From the NCBI GenBank assembly GCA_947304405.1, contig CAMZBB010000011.1, positions 1 through 43,508 of the forward strand: DNA of 43,508 bases, read 5' to 3'. Source of the DNA: an uncultured Clostridia bacterium. Its GTDB lineage: Bacteria; Bacillota; Clostridia; Saccharofermentanales; Saccharofermentanaceae. Of the stretch, positions 15,129 through 22,059 are shown piece after piece (positions within the stretch are counted from its first letter, which is position 1; the number at the start of each line of letters is the position of its first letter). The translations under genes and the position numbers were made by a program. Under the pieces are notes generated by a model that worked only from the letters and a program-made list of their open reading frames with translations, searched no databases and was not told the origin of the DNA.

Positions 15129-16079
15129 TCAAGCGGCGGACGAAGCAACTGTCGTCTCAGAATTCGCTGCAGTAGCAGTCGCTTCCGCAGGTTCGATCTG
15201 TTCGGGCTTTAATGCCTTCGCAGGAAGCACCTCGAGCTTGATATAAGCCTGTTTTCCTCCGACATTATCCAACGAGACCCTGTAGGCGATACCGTTTCTC
15301 TCCGTATAAAGATCATCGCTCTTAGTTCTCAGGACCATCATGATCGCTTCATTCATGGTGACGTCATCGAAGAAATTCTGAAGGATCGCACCGAAATGGA
15401 TCATCATCATCGACATATTCTCGTTCGAGTACACGCAATAGATGCACATTCTCGTCAGCTGACCGTCATTCTTGCGGGTATTGGCTTCAACGAGGATCGA
15501 ACCGAGTTCTTCAGTCGCGGCAAGCGTCTTTACGAAGGGATTGAATCTCTTATCGATCTTCTTCTGTTCTTCAGGCTCTATCTCGCCCTTGATCCCCCAG
15601 ATATCCTTTATGGAATTCTTATCAACTACCTTGAACATCGGTACAAGGGAGTTGTAGCTTTTGTTCATCTGCTTTTCCATGTCTGACTCTGTGAGCTTGG
15701 CGTTGAAATCATCCAGCGTATAACCGAATGATGGCGCGAAGACCGGAGGAAGGATATAGTACAAAGCTACAGCAACTATAACAAGATATATCAGCGAGAT
15801 CATGAGCGCAGGAATACGATCCTTCTTGGCTTTGGGCTGGGAATCAGACTCCTCGTCCTCTTCCTCTTCTTCCTCATCCTCAGTCTCAGCATCCTCTGAT
15901 TCTTCGTCAGCTTCTTCATCAGCTTCAGAAGCATCCTCGGGTTCTTTCTCATCCTCTGCTTCAGTTTCTTCCTCTTCGGAATCATTCTCAGCGGACGAAC
16001 CGGCCGTTTTAACCTCTTCTTCCGCAACAGGATCGGAAATGCCGTCTTTCTCTTTTGTCTTATCTAAATCAATCGCCAT
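15129..16079 (-). CDS. Unrecognised single-pass membrane protein with acidic N-terminal tail
   Basis: I do not recognise the family. The 316-residue product starts with about 80 residues that are extremely rich in glutamate and aspartate and surely disordered. A short basic patch (KAKKDR, 83-88) and one membrane segment (about 90-113) follow, then a domain of about 180 residues with some predicted secondary structure and a Thr/Ala-rich tail. The basic patch before the helix suggests the acidic tail stays inside and the C-terminal domain is outside. GGAGG precedes the ATG. The acidic tail is encoded by long purine tracts. Confidence 0.75.
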   Translation of the reverse strand: MAIDLDKTKEKDGISDPVAEEEVKTAGSSAENDSEEEETEAEDEKEPEDASEADEEADEESEDAETEDEEEEEEDEESDSQPKAKKDRIPALMISLIYLVIVAVALYYILPPVFAPSFGYTLDDFNAKLTESDMEKQMNKSYNSLVPMFKVVDKNSIKDIWGIKGEIEPEEQKKIDKRFNPFVKTLAATEELGSILVEANTRKNDGQLTRMCIYCVYSNENMSMMMIHFGAILQNFFDDVTMNEAIMMVLRTKSDDLYTERNGIAYRVSLDNVGGKQAYIKLEVLPAKALKPEQIEPAEATATAANSETTVASSAA

Positions 16080-16099
16080 GGCGCATCCTCCATTTCAAA

Positions 16100-16125
16100 C
16101 GTTGCTATTATAAAGTAAAGCAACG
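16100..16125. promoter_or_regulatory. Inverted repeat in the divergent promoter region
   Basis: CGTTGCT (16100-16106) and AGCAACG (16119-16125) are perfect 7-base arms with a 12-base spacer. A minus-strand TATAAT (16107-16112) lies inside. It could be an operator for the acidic membrane-protein gene, the SDR gene or both. No good -35 was found for this -10. Confidence 0.4.
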
Positions 16126-16174
16126 ACTTGTGAAAGGGTTATAATATAACAAATTAGTCTAAGGGGTGACTCAA

Positions 16175-16876
16175 ATGCCGCACGTTCTGATATCCGGAGG
16201 TTCAAGAGGAATAGGCAGATCCGCTGCTGATCTGTTTGCCGCAAACGGCTGGTCAGTTACCTGTCTTTTCCATAATAACAAACCGGAAGTTAAAGATAAC
16301 ATCATCGCCATACAATGTGATGTAAAAGATCCCGCACAGGTCAAAGAGTCAGTTCGATTATCTGAAGAAAAACAAGGACCCGTTGACTGCCTCATCTCAA
16401 ATGCGGGAATATCGGTAAAAGGCCTGGCCCAGGATCTCAAAGAGGACGATTACAGGCTTGTAATGGACACTAATTTCGGCGGATTGTTTAATCTCGCAAA
16501 TGCTGTCATACCGGGCATGGTATCAAGAAAACAAGGCACGATAATTGCCGTTTCATCAATGTGGGGACAGACCGGAGCATCCTGCGAAGCCCTTTATTCC
16601 GCAAGCAAAGGCGCAGTGGACTCTTATGTCAGATCACTTGCCAAGGAGCTGGGACCGTCCGGGATCCGCGTAAACGCAGTCTCACCGGGCGTTATCGATA
16701 CGGACATGTTGAACGGGTATTCCGATGAAGACTTGAAGGATCTTGCCGATGAGACTCCTCTCGGAAGGCTCGGAACGCCCGAAGAAGTCGCCAAAGCCAT
16801 GCTGTTCTTGTCTTCTGATGCCGCATCCTTTATCACGGGACAGATCATCGGAGTAAACGGCGGATTCCTCATTTGA
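16175..16876 (+). CDS. Short-chain dehydrogenase/reductase, FabG-like
   Basis: An NAD(P)-dependent oxidoreductase of the classical SDR family. The 233-residue product has the cofactor motif SGGSRGIG near the N-terminus, the NAG motif (ISNAGIS), the active-site YSASK and the RVNAVSPGVIDTDM region. It most resembles 3-oxoacyl-ACP reductase. It stands away from the acpP region and no other fatty acid genes are adjacent, so the substrate is uncertain. I prefer the ATG at 16175 with AAGGGG eight bases upstream; the GTG at 16166 overlaps that site. Confidence 0.88.
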   Translation: MPHVLISGGSRGIGRSAADLFAANGWSVTCLFHNNKPEVKDNIIAIQCDVKDPAQVKESVRLSEEKQGPVDCLISNAGISVKGLAQDLKEDDYRLVMDTNFGGLFNLANAVIPGMVSRKQGTIIAVSSMWGQTGASCEALYSASKGAVDSYVRSLAKELGPSGIRVNAVSPGVIDTDMLNGYSDEDLKDLADETPLGRLGTPEEVAKAMLFLSSDAASFITGQIIGVNGGFLI

Positions 16877-16885
16877 CAATATCAA

Positions 16886-16914
16886 TTGAAAACCTCATCA
16901 AAATCCTCTAAAAT
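16886..16914 (+). promoter_or_regulatory. Promoter of citrate synthase gene
   Basis: On the plus strand, -35 TTGAAA (16886-16891) and -10 TAAAAT (16909-16914) are separated by 17 bases. The -10 lies in the loop of an inverted repeat, AAAATCC (16900-16906) and GGATTTT (16920-16926), which could end the SDR message or act as an operator. Confidence 0.6.
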
Positions 16915-16977
16915 GTTAGGGATTTTGACATTTTTGCAAGCTTTCTGACAACAGACGCCAAATCAAGGAGAACTGTC

Positions 16978-18348
16978 ATGCCTACGAACAACAGCTACTC
17001 GAAAATCACGCCCGAGATCGAAAAACTGGCAAAAATCTGTGCTGTAAACGAGATCGATCCCGATCTCTATTCTCAATACGATGTAAAAAGAGGCCTCAGA
17101 GACATCAAAGGAAAAGGTGTTCTCACAGGACTCACCCGTATTTCCGAGATCAACGCCACCAAAACGGTCGACGGCAATACCGTGCCCGCGGAAGGAGAAC
17201 TCTTTTATCGCGGCATCAATGTAAAAGATCTCATTGCAGGCCAACCCGAAAACATGCACTTCGGTTTTGAAGAGGCAACATATCTGCTTCTTTTCGGAAA
17301 ACTTCCCACGAAAGAACAGCTCGATGACTTCTGCAATCTGCTCGCTGATTCAAGGTCAAGAATGCCGAAGAATTTCTTCCGCGACGTAATAATGCAGAAG
17401 CCTTCTTCAGATCTCATGAACAATATCGCACGCGCGGTATTGAACCTTTATGCTTACGATTATCAGCCGATGGATGTATCCATCCCGAACGTTTTGAGAC
17501 AGTCTCTTGAACTGATCTCGATATTCCCGCAGATCGCAGTACACAGCTACGATGCAATGAAATACTACTTAGACAGGGATTCTCTCATCGTACACCGTCC
17601 GAAAACGGGCCTCTCGACTGCCGAGAACATCTTATACATGCTGAGGTCTGACAATAAGTTCACGCCTCTCGAAGCAAAGATCCTCGACGTTTCTCTTATC
17701 CTGCATGCTGAGCACGGCGGCGGTAACAACTCCACGTTCACAACTCACGTCGTTACAAGCTCCGGCACCGACACGTACTCTTCGGTCGCAGCTTCCCTTT
17801 GCTCTCTCAAAGGTCCTAAGCACGGCGGTGCGAACATCGCAGTCGTTAAGATGTTCAGGGAGCTCAAGAGGAACATTTCGGATTGGGACGATGACGATGA
17901 GATACTCAAGTACCTCGAAAGGATCCTTCACAAGGATGCGTTCGACCGTACCGGCGTTATCTATGGTATGGGACATGCAGTCTATTCCATCTCCGACCCG
18001 AGAGCGCAGATATTCAAGAACTATGTCCGTGAGCTTTCTGCCGAGAAGGGCCGCAGTCCGGAATTCAGGTTCTACGAGAAGGTCGAGCGTTTAGCTGCTG
18101 AACTTATCGCAGCCGAAAGGCATATCTACAAGGGTGTTTCGGCCAACATCGACTTCTACAGCGGATTCGTTTATTCGATGCTCGGCCTTCCTATGGAGCT
18201 GTACACTCCCCTGTTTGCGATCGCACGTATCTCAGGATGGTCTGCACACAGATTAGAAGAGCTTAACGGACACGGCAAGATCATACGTCCGGCATACCGC
18301 TGCGTACAGGAGCATCAGGAATACATTCCTCTCGAAGACAGGAAATAA
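16978..18348 (+). CDS. gltA: Citrate synthase
   Basis: Condenses acetyl-CoA with oxaloacetate to citrate, here probably to supply 2-oxoglutarate and glutamate in an anaerobe. The 456-residue product shows the catalytic motifs LHAEHGGGNNS, GPKHGGAN and the signature GMGHAVY, with the late aspartate in the ANIDFYSG segment. It belongs to the longer form of the citrate/2-methylcitrate synthase family; a methylcitrate role cannot be excluded by eye. AAGGAG precedes the ATG. No aconitase or isocitrate dehydrogenase gene is adjacent. A strong terminator follows. Confidence 0.93.
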   Translation: MPTNNSYSKITPEIEKLAKICAVNEIDPDLYSQYDVKRGLRDIKGKGVLTGLTRISEINATKTVDGNTVPAEGELFYRGINVKDLIAGQPENMHFGFEEATYLLLFGKLPTKEQLDDFCNLLADSRSRMPKNFFRDVIMQKPSSDLMNNIARAVLNLYAYDYQPMDVSIPNVLRQSLELISIFPQIAVHSYDAMKYYLDRDSLIVHRPKTGLSTAENILYMLRSDNKFTPLEAKILDVSLILHAEHGGGNNSTFTTHVVTSSGTDTYSSVAASLCSLKGPKHGGANIAVVKMFRELKRNISDWDDDDEILKYLERILHKDAFDRTGVIYGMGHAVYSISDPRAQIFKNYVRELSAEKGRSPEFRFYEKVERLAAELIAAERHIYKGVSANIDFYSGFVYSMLGLPMELYTPLFAIARISGWSAHRLEELNGHGKIIRPAYRCVQEHQEYIPLEDRK

Positions 18349-18370
18349 AATATATTTCAGATCAAAGATT

Positions 18371-18408
18371 AAGGCCTTGCGATACTGACAATCGCAAGGC
18401 CTTGTTTT
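18371..18408 (+). terminator. Intrinsic terminator after citrate synthase
   Basis: AAGGCCTTGCGAT and ATCGCAAGGCCTT form a perfect 13 bp stem with a 7-base loop, followed by GTTTTCT on the plus strand. It may also stop the convergent minus-strand message of the small gene at 18452-18718. Confidence 0.88.
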
Positions 18409-18451
18409 CTGGCTTTCTATATTAGGTTAAGAAAAGACTAAAGGATGATCC

Positions 18452-18718
18452 TTATGCCTTCTCGTTGTCGTCTTCGATCTTTCCGAAGAGATTGAGTCTG
18501 AAGAGCATTGCCTCGTCATCAGGATCGGAGCAGGAGATCTTGGCATTGCATACGATACCGCCCTCGATGAGCTTCATGATGCCTGTGATCTGGCTGAGCT
18601 TACTCTTAAGGTTGAAGTGGTCACCTTCATCAGTAATAAGGTTTACACTGCCCTTGCACTCGTCTAATGCCTTCATAAGTGTAGCAACATCAATGTTATC
18701 TAAATAAAAAGCTTTCAT
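18452..18718 (-). CDS. Small protein, possibly a degenerate HPr-like domain
   Basis: The 88-residue product has an excellent ribosome site (AAAGGAGG before the ATG at 18718), so it is very likely expressed. The order of predicted strands and helices, and the stretch VNLITDEGDHFNLKSKLSQI followed by TGIMKL, resembles clostridial HPr-like proteins (phosphocarrier fold) in which a lysine-serine segment occurs at this place. The catalytic histidine of true HPr (HARP motif) is absent, so phosphotransfer is unlikely. The assignment rests on pattern resemblance only. A long leader with nested inverted repeats precedes it. Confidence 0.6.
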   Translation of the reverse strand: MKAFYLDNIDVATLMKALDECKGSVNLITDEGDHFNLKSKLSQITGIMKLIEGGIVCNAKISCSDPDDEAMLFRLNLFGKIEDDNEKA

Positions 18719-18810
18719 AAGTAATACCTCCTTTGTGGTACTAGTTATTCTGTCCTTTGTTTGGTCTTCTTTTGGACAGCCTTATGTTACTTTTCCTTCG
18801 GATAAATCTC

Positions 18811-18888
18811 AATGGACTTCATATACAAAATGCACAACCGAAACATCTTGTTTTTGTGCAATATGTCATAGCAGGATTACAGTCCATT
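18811..18888 (-). promoter_or_regulatory. Nested inverted repeats, candidate structured RNA leader
   Basis: Three pairs of arms are nested around one centre: AATGGACT (18811-18818) with AGTCCATT (18881-18888), CATAT (18820-18824) with ATATG (18861-18865), and TGCACAA (18831-18837) with TTGTGCA (18854-18860). The result is a helix of 8, 5 and 7 bp with two internal loops and a 16-base terminal loop. It lies after the lipoprotein gene and about 92 bases before the HPr-like gene, both on the minus strand. I do not recognise a known riboswitch class. Confidence 0.5.
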
Positions 18889-18920
18889 TATGTTATTGCT
18901 TCCGAAAAGCCTTGAAAATA

Positions 18921-19259
18921 TTAGTACTTAATGGCTTCGATCAGTTCGTCGTTCTCATCGTAAATATAGATAACGCCGTGCTTGTCGTCATCACAGTCAG
19001 GAACCTTCTCGACAGATCCGACCTTCTTCCCCTTGTACATATCGCCTTCCTTGGGGATTCCGTCGCCGTTGTCTGTTCCTTTATCCTTTGTCTCTGCTTC
19101 AGAAGATGTTTCAGGAGCGCTTGTTTCCTGTTTCTGTGTTGCAGCAGATGTTGTAGTATCAGCCGTCGTGGCAGCAGGCTTGTCGCCGCCGCAAGCGCTG
19201 AAGCAGATAGCAGTTGCAATAGCGGCCGATATCATAAGAACTGTAAGTTTTTTATTCAT
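18921..19259 (-). CDS. Small putative lipoprotein
   Basis: The 112-residue product has a lipoprotein signal peptide with lipobox FSAC, the lipidated cysteine near residue 23, then a Thr/Ser/Ala-rich linker and a short C-terminal domain ending in GVIYIYDENDELIEAIKY. It would be anchored to the outer face of the membrane. The function is unknown. The first residues, MNKKLT, and their DNA match the start of the neighbouring SGNH lipoprotein. It has its own probable promoter and a GGAGG ribosome site. Confidence 0.8.
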   Translation of the reverse strand: MNKKLTVLMISAAIATAICFSACGGDKPAATTADTTTSAATQKQETSAPETSSEAETKDKGTDNGDGIPKEGDMYKGKKVGSVEKVPDCDDDKHGVIYIYDENDELIEAIKY

Positions 19260-19292
19260 TGTGAGAGTAACCTCCGTCAGAAATTCGTTTGC

Positions 19293-19341
19293 AGAGTATC
19301 ATTCTTGCCTTTTCAAATCAACACAAATAAAAGGTAAGAAT
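19293..19341 (-). promoter_or_regulatory. Promoter of the small lipoprotein gene overlapped by a long inverted repeat
   Basis: On the minus strand, -35 TTGATT (19316-19321) and -10 TACTCT (19293-19298, preceded by TGA) are separated by 17 bases. Arms ATTCTTGCCTTTT (19301-19313) and AAAAGGTAAGAAT (19329-19341) flank the -35 with a 15-base spacer and one mismatch. A similar TTGATTTG promoter is seen at the larger SGNH gene. Confidence 0.5.
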
Positions 19342-19373
19342 GAAGCAATGCTTTATGAATCCTGCAACACGCC

Positions 19374-20408
19374 TTAAGCCTGAGACGATGCTTTTGCATC
19401 ATCAACCGCTTTCTCCAGATATACGGCCCTGACGTAATCCACAACCCTGTTGACCCAAATACTGTAGCCCTGAATGTTCAGATGAACATAACCATCGCTC
19501 GAATAAGACTGATTCAGATTTCCTTCGTTATCCATAAGAGGAGTACTTATATCTATATAGAAGACGTCATTGTGTGAATTGGCATACTCCATCATAAGCC
19601 GGTTGAGCTCGTTGATCTTGTCATTTGAAAGGCTGTCAGCATTCTTCGTTCCGCGCCTCGGGGTCGTCGACTGGATGTAAATGACGACTCCCGGGTTCTC
19701 CTGCTGGATGCCCTCGATGTATTTATTGTATTTCTCGGCCACGGCTGATGCTTGCGCTCCCATGAGATCGTTGGTTCCCATCATGATAAGCGCACGTTTG
19801 GAACCCGTTTTCTTGACGAGTTCTTTTGCCTGCAGCTGTTCATCCTTATATTTGAGCATATAACCGTCAAGCTTGGACTTGTCCGAATTGAACGTATAGC
19901 TGACCTTTGCCGCGACCAAAGGTCCTCCAAGATAATCCTTGCCCTTGGAATTGAAATACGTAGTAAGGCCTTCTGACGTGGAATTACCGATAAATACCGC
20001 TTTTGAGAAGAAATCGTTGACGTTTATGTCCGTCAGCTGGCCGCCAGCAGCAGGATCGAAAAAATAAACAATACCGTTGATCCTTATATTACCGGTCTTC
20101 TTCTCGCCGGTTGAAGGATCGTAACAATATACGGCATCGTTTTCGTATCTCATAGGGTAAGATTTGCCGACTTCCGCGTTATATTCAGCCGTAACCGTAT
20201 TTGCGGCATCTGATGGACCGCTGCTTTCGCCATCAGGCACTGTTTGCGGAGCTGTTTCCGTCTCACTGCTTTGCGTTGTCTCGGAAACCGTAGTAATGAC
20301 AGATGAGGCTTCAGAGACTGCAGGCTCTTTTGTTTTTCCTTTGCAGGCGCTAAGGCAGACAGCTCCTGCAGCTATGGCTGTGACCAATATCGTAAGTTTT
20401 TTATTCAT
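19374..20408 (-). CDS. SGNH/GDSL-type hydrolase lipoprotein
   Basis: A surface-anchored esterase-type hydrolase of 344 residues. The signal ends in lipobox LSAC (C22), followed by a Ser/Thr-rich linker to about residue 75. SGNH blocks are visible: GNSTS with the likely nucleophile S143 (block I has N in place of the usual D), glycine in block II (GGPLVAAK), GTND at 211-214 and DGYVH at 305-309. A segment NGIVYFFDP resembles choline/cell-wall-binding repeats. Likely substrates are acyl groups on cell wall or plant polysaccharides; this is inference. It begins 11 bases after its paralogue and shares its hydrolase domain. Confidence 0.85.
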   Translation of the reverse strand: MNKKLTILVTAIAAGAVCLSACKGKTKEPAVSEASSVITTVSETTQSSETETAPQTVPDGESSGPSDAANTVTAEYNAEVGKSYPMRYENDAVYCYDPSTGEKKTGNIRINGIVYFFDPAAGGQLTDINVNDFFSKAVFIGNSTSEGLTTYFNSKGKDYLGGPLVAAKVSYTFNSDKSKLDGYMLKYKDEQLQAKELVKKTGSKRALIMMGTNDLMGAQASAVAEKYNKYIEGIQQENPGVVIYIQSTTPRRGTKNADSLSNDKINELNRLMMEYANSHNDVFYIDISTPLMDNEGNLNQSYSSDGYVHLNIQGYSIWVNRVVDYVRAVYLEKAVDDAKASSQA

Positions 20409-20419
20409 TTATGGAATCC

Positions 20420-21907
20420 TCAGACATCCGCACCTGCATCCGCTGCGGATGAAGCTCTTGCATCGGCTGCAGCCTTTTCAAGATAATGCTTTCTAATATA
20501 ATCTACTACCGTGTTGACCCAGGTCTTATAGCCCTTCGTGTTGAGATGAACATACCCGTCGCTTGAATAAGACGACTTCATATTTCCGTCCCCGTCCTTA
20601 AGGGCAGTACTGATGTCGATATAGTAAACTTCAGGCTTGGAGTCAGCATACTTCTTCATGAGCTTGTTAAGTTCATTGATCTTCTCGTTGGTAAGATTCT
20701 TTATCTGGTTCTTTCCGCGGCGCGGAGTTGTCGACTGGATAAAGATCACGACTCCGGGATTCTCTTTCTGGATGCCTTCGATATACGTCTTGTATTTCTT
20801 TGATACCGAAGATGCCGAGGTCCCCATCAGGTCGTTGGTTCCCATCATGATCAATGCATATTTCGCGCCGAGCTTCTTAACCAGCGTCTTTGCCTGCACT
20901 TCCGAGCCCTTATACTTGAGCATATAACCGGACAGTTTGGACTTGTCGGAATTGAATGTATAACTGACCTTAGCGGCAACACTCGGACCTCCAAGATAGT
21001 TCTTGCCTTTGGAATTAAAGTATGTGGTCAGTCCTTCAGATGTGGAGTTACCGATAAATACTGCCTTTGAGAAGAAATCATCGACATGGAAATTAGTCAG
21101 CTTTCCGTCCTTTGAAGGATCGAAATAATAAGTCAGGCCGTTTATCTTTATCCATCCGGTCATCTTCTCCTTAGTTGAAGGATCAATGCAATAAACTGCG
21201 TCATCTATGTATTTGAGAGGATAAGACGATCCCACTTGCGCCTTGTATTCCGCAGAAGGAGCAGATGCTGATTCCTTGATCACCACTGCCTTCGGCTGCT
21301 GGCTGACAACTCCTGCCACGTCTCCCGGAAGCCCTGAATCCTTAGGAACGAGAACGATCTGTATGGCCTGCATGTTTTTGGAATAACCTACCGTACCGCT
21401 GGCCTCTCCGTTCTTTGCCCAATTGAGCCATCCGTAAGACTGCGTACGGGTCCTGTAGCACACGTCATAATGCTTGGCGACGTCACCTGTCAGTTCGATC
21501 TTGATAGCCTCAAGCCTTTTGCCCGTATACTGGGTCCCGGCCAGTTTGCCGTCACTGACCCAGCCTTTCCACTTCTCGCTTCCCTGAATAAGAGCACGGT
21601 ATCTGATGCCTCCGGAATACTGGGTTCCGGAAAGCTTGATCGTTATGTTTTCTATCTTTTTGCCGCTTATCGGCGAATCCATCTGGCCTTTGCACTTCCA
21701 GCCGTTCTTGTTCCCGAAGCCCTTATCGTTAACGACAAAGTAAACGTGCATGCTGTCGGAAGCCGCGTCACGCTTCAGTACCTCGATACAGCTTTGTGTT
21801 CCGATCCGGTCCGCCAGCACTTGGTCTCTGCCCTGGACCGCCGTAAATGTTGCTATAGCTACCGCAGCGATAACTGCCGCAGAACGTAATACGTTATGTA
21901 ACCCCAT
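20420..21907 (-). CDS. Secreted SGNH hydrolase with ChW repeats
   Basis: The 495-residue product has an N-terminal hydrophobic signal, three clostridial hydrophobic-W (ChW) repeats at about residues 50-190 (for example GWVSDGKLAGTQ and GWLNWAKNGE), a linker, and an SGNH domain with GNSTS (about 286-290), GTND (about 356-359) and DGYVH. The hydrolase half is closely similar to the next gene, so the two arose by duplication and differ in how they attach to the cell. AGAGGT precedes the ATG. A promoter with TAGAAT lies upstream. Confidence 0.87.
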   Translation of the reverse strand: MGLHNVLRSAAVIAAVAIATFTAVQGRDQVLADRIGTQSCIEVLKRDAASDSMHVYFVVNDKGFGNKNGWKCKGQMDSPISGKKIENITIKLSGTQYSGGIRYRALIQGSEKWKGWVSDGKLAGTQYTGKRLEAIKIELTGDVAKHYDVCYRTRTQSYGWLNWAKNGEASGTVGYSKNMQAIQIVLVPKDSGLPGDVAGVVSQQPKAVVIKESASAPSAEYKAQVGSSYPLKYIDDAVYCIDPSTKEKMTGWIKINGLTYYFDPSKDGKLTNFHVDDFFSKAVFIGNSTSEGLTTYFNSKGKNYLGGPSVAAKVSYTFNSDKSKLSGYMLKYKGSEVQAKTLVKKLGAKYALIMMGTNDLMGTSASSVSKKYKTYIEGIQKENPGVVIFIQSTTPRRGKNQIKNLTNEKINELNKLMKKYADSKPEVYYIDISTALKDGDGNMKSSYSSDGYVHLNTKGYKTWVNTVVDYIRKHYLEKAAADARASSAADAGADV

Positions 21908-21938
21908 AAGTAAGACCTCTTACTTGAAATATATGCTA

Positions 21939-21965
21939 ATTCTATCACTCTGTTTTCCAAATCAA
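21939..21965 (-). promoter_or_regulatory. Probable promoter of the SGNH gene pair
   Basis: On the minus strand, TAGAAT (21939-21944) is preceded by TGA, an extended -10. TTGATT (21960-21965) lies 15 bases upstream, shorter than ideal. The block TTGATTTG also occurs at the lipoprotein promoter at 19293-19321. Confidence 0.5.
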
Positions 21966-22003
21966 TGCGATACCGCAAATATTCCCAAGACTGTTAACAA
22001 ATG

Positions 22004-22028
22004 AAAAAGGCAGCCCATAAGGCTGCCT
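22004..22028 (-). terminator. Intrinsic terminator of the HD-GYP gene
   Basis: On the minus strand AGGCAGCC and GGCTGCCT form an 8 bp stem with a 5-base loop, followed by TTTTTCATTTG. It lies 32 bases after the HD-GYP stop codon. Confidence 0.88.
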
Positions 22029-22059
22029 AAAATCAGATCTCCTGTCAGAAAGATCCGCC

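Noticed and set aside
15802..16113. Serine-rich plus-strand frame opposite the acidic tail
   Set aside because: It is the complement of the Glu/Asp repeats (TCC/TCT codons), not a real protein.
18735..19337. 200-codon open frame on the plus strand over the lipoprotein gene
   Set aside because: It covers an evident lipoprotein and a structured intergenic region; composition is cysteine- and serine-rich in a manner typical of a shadow frame.
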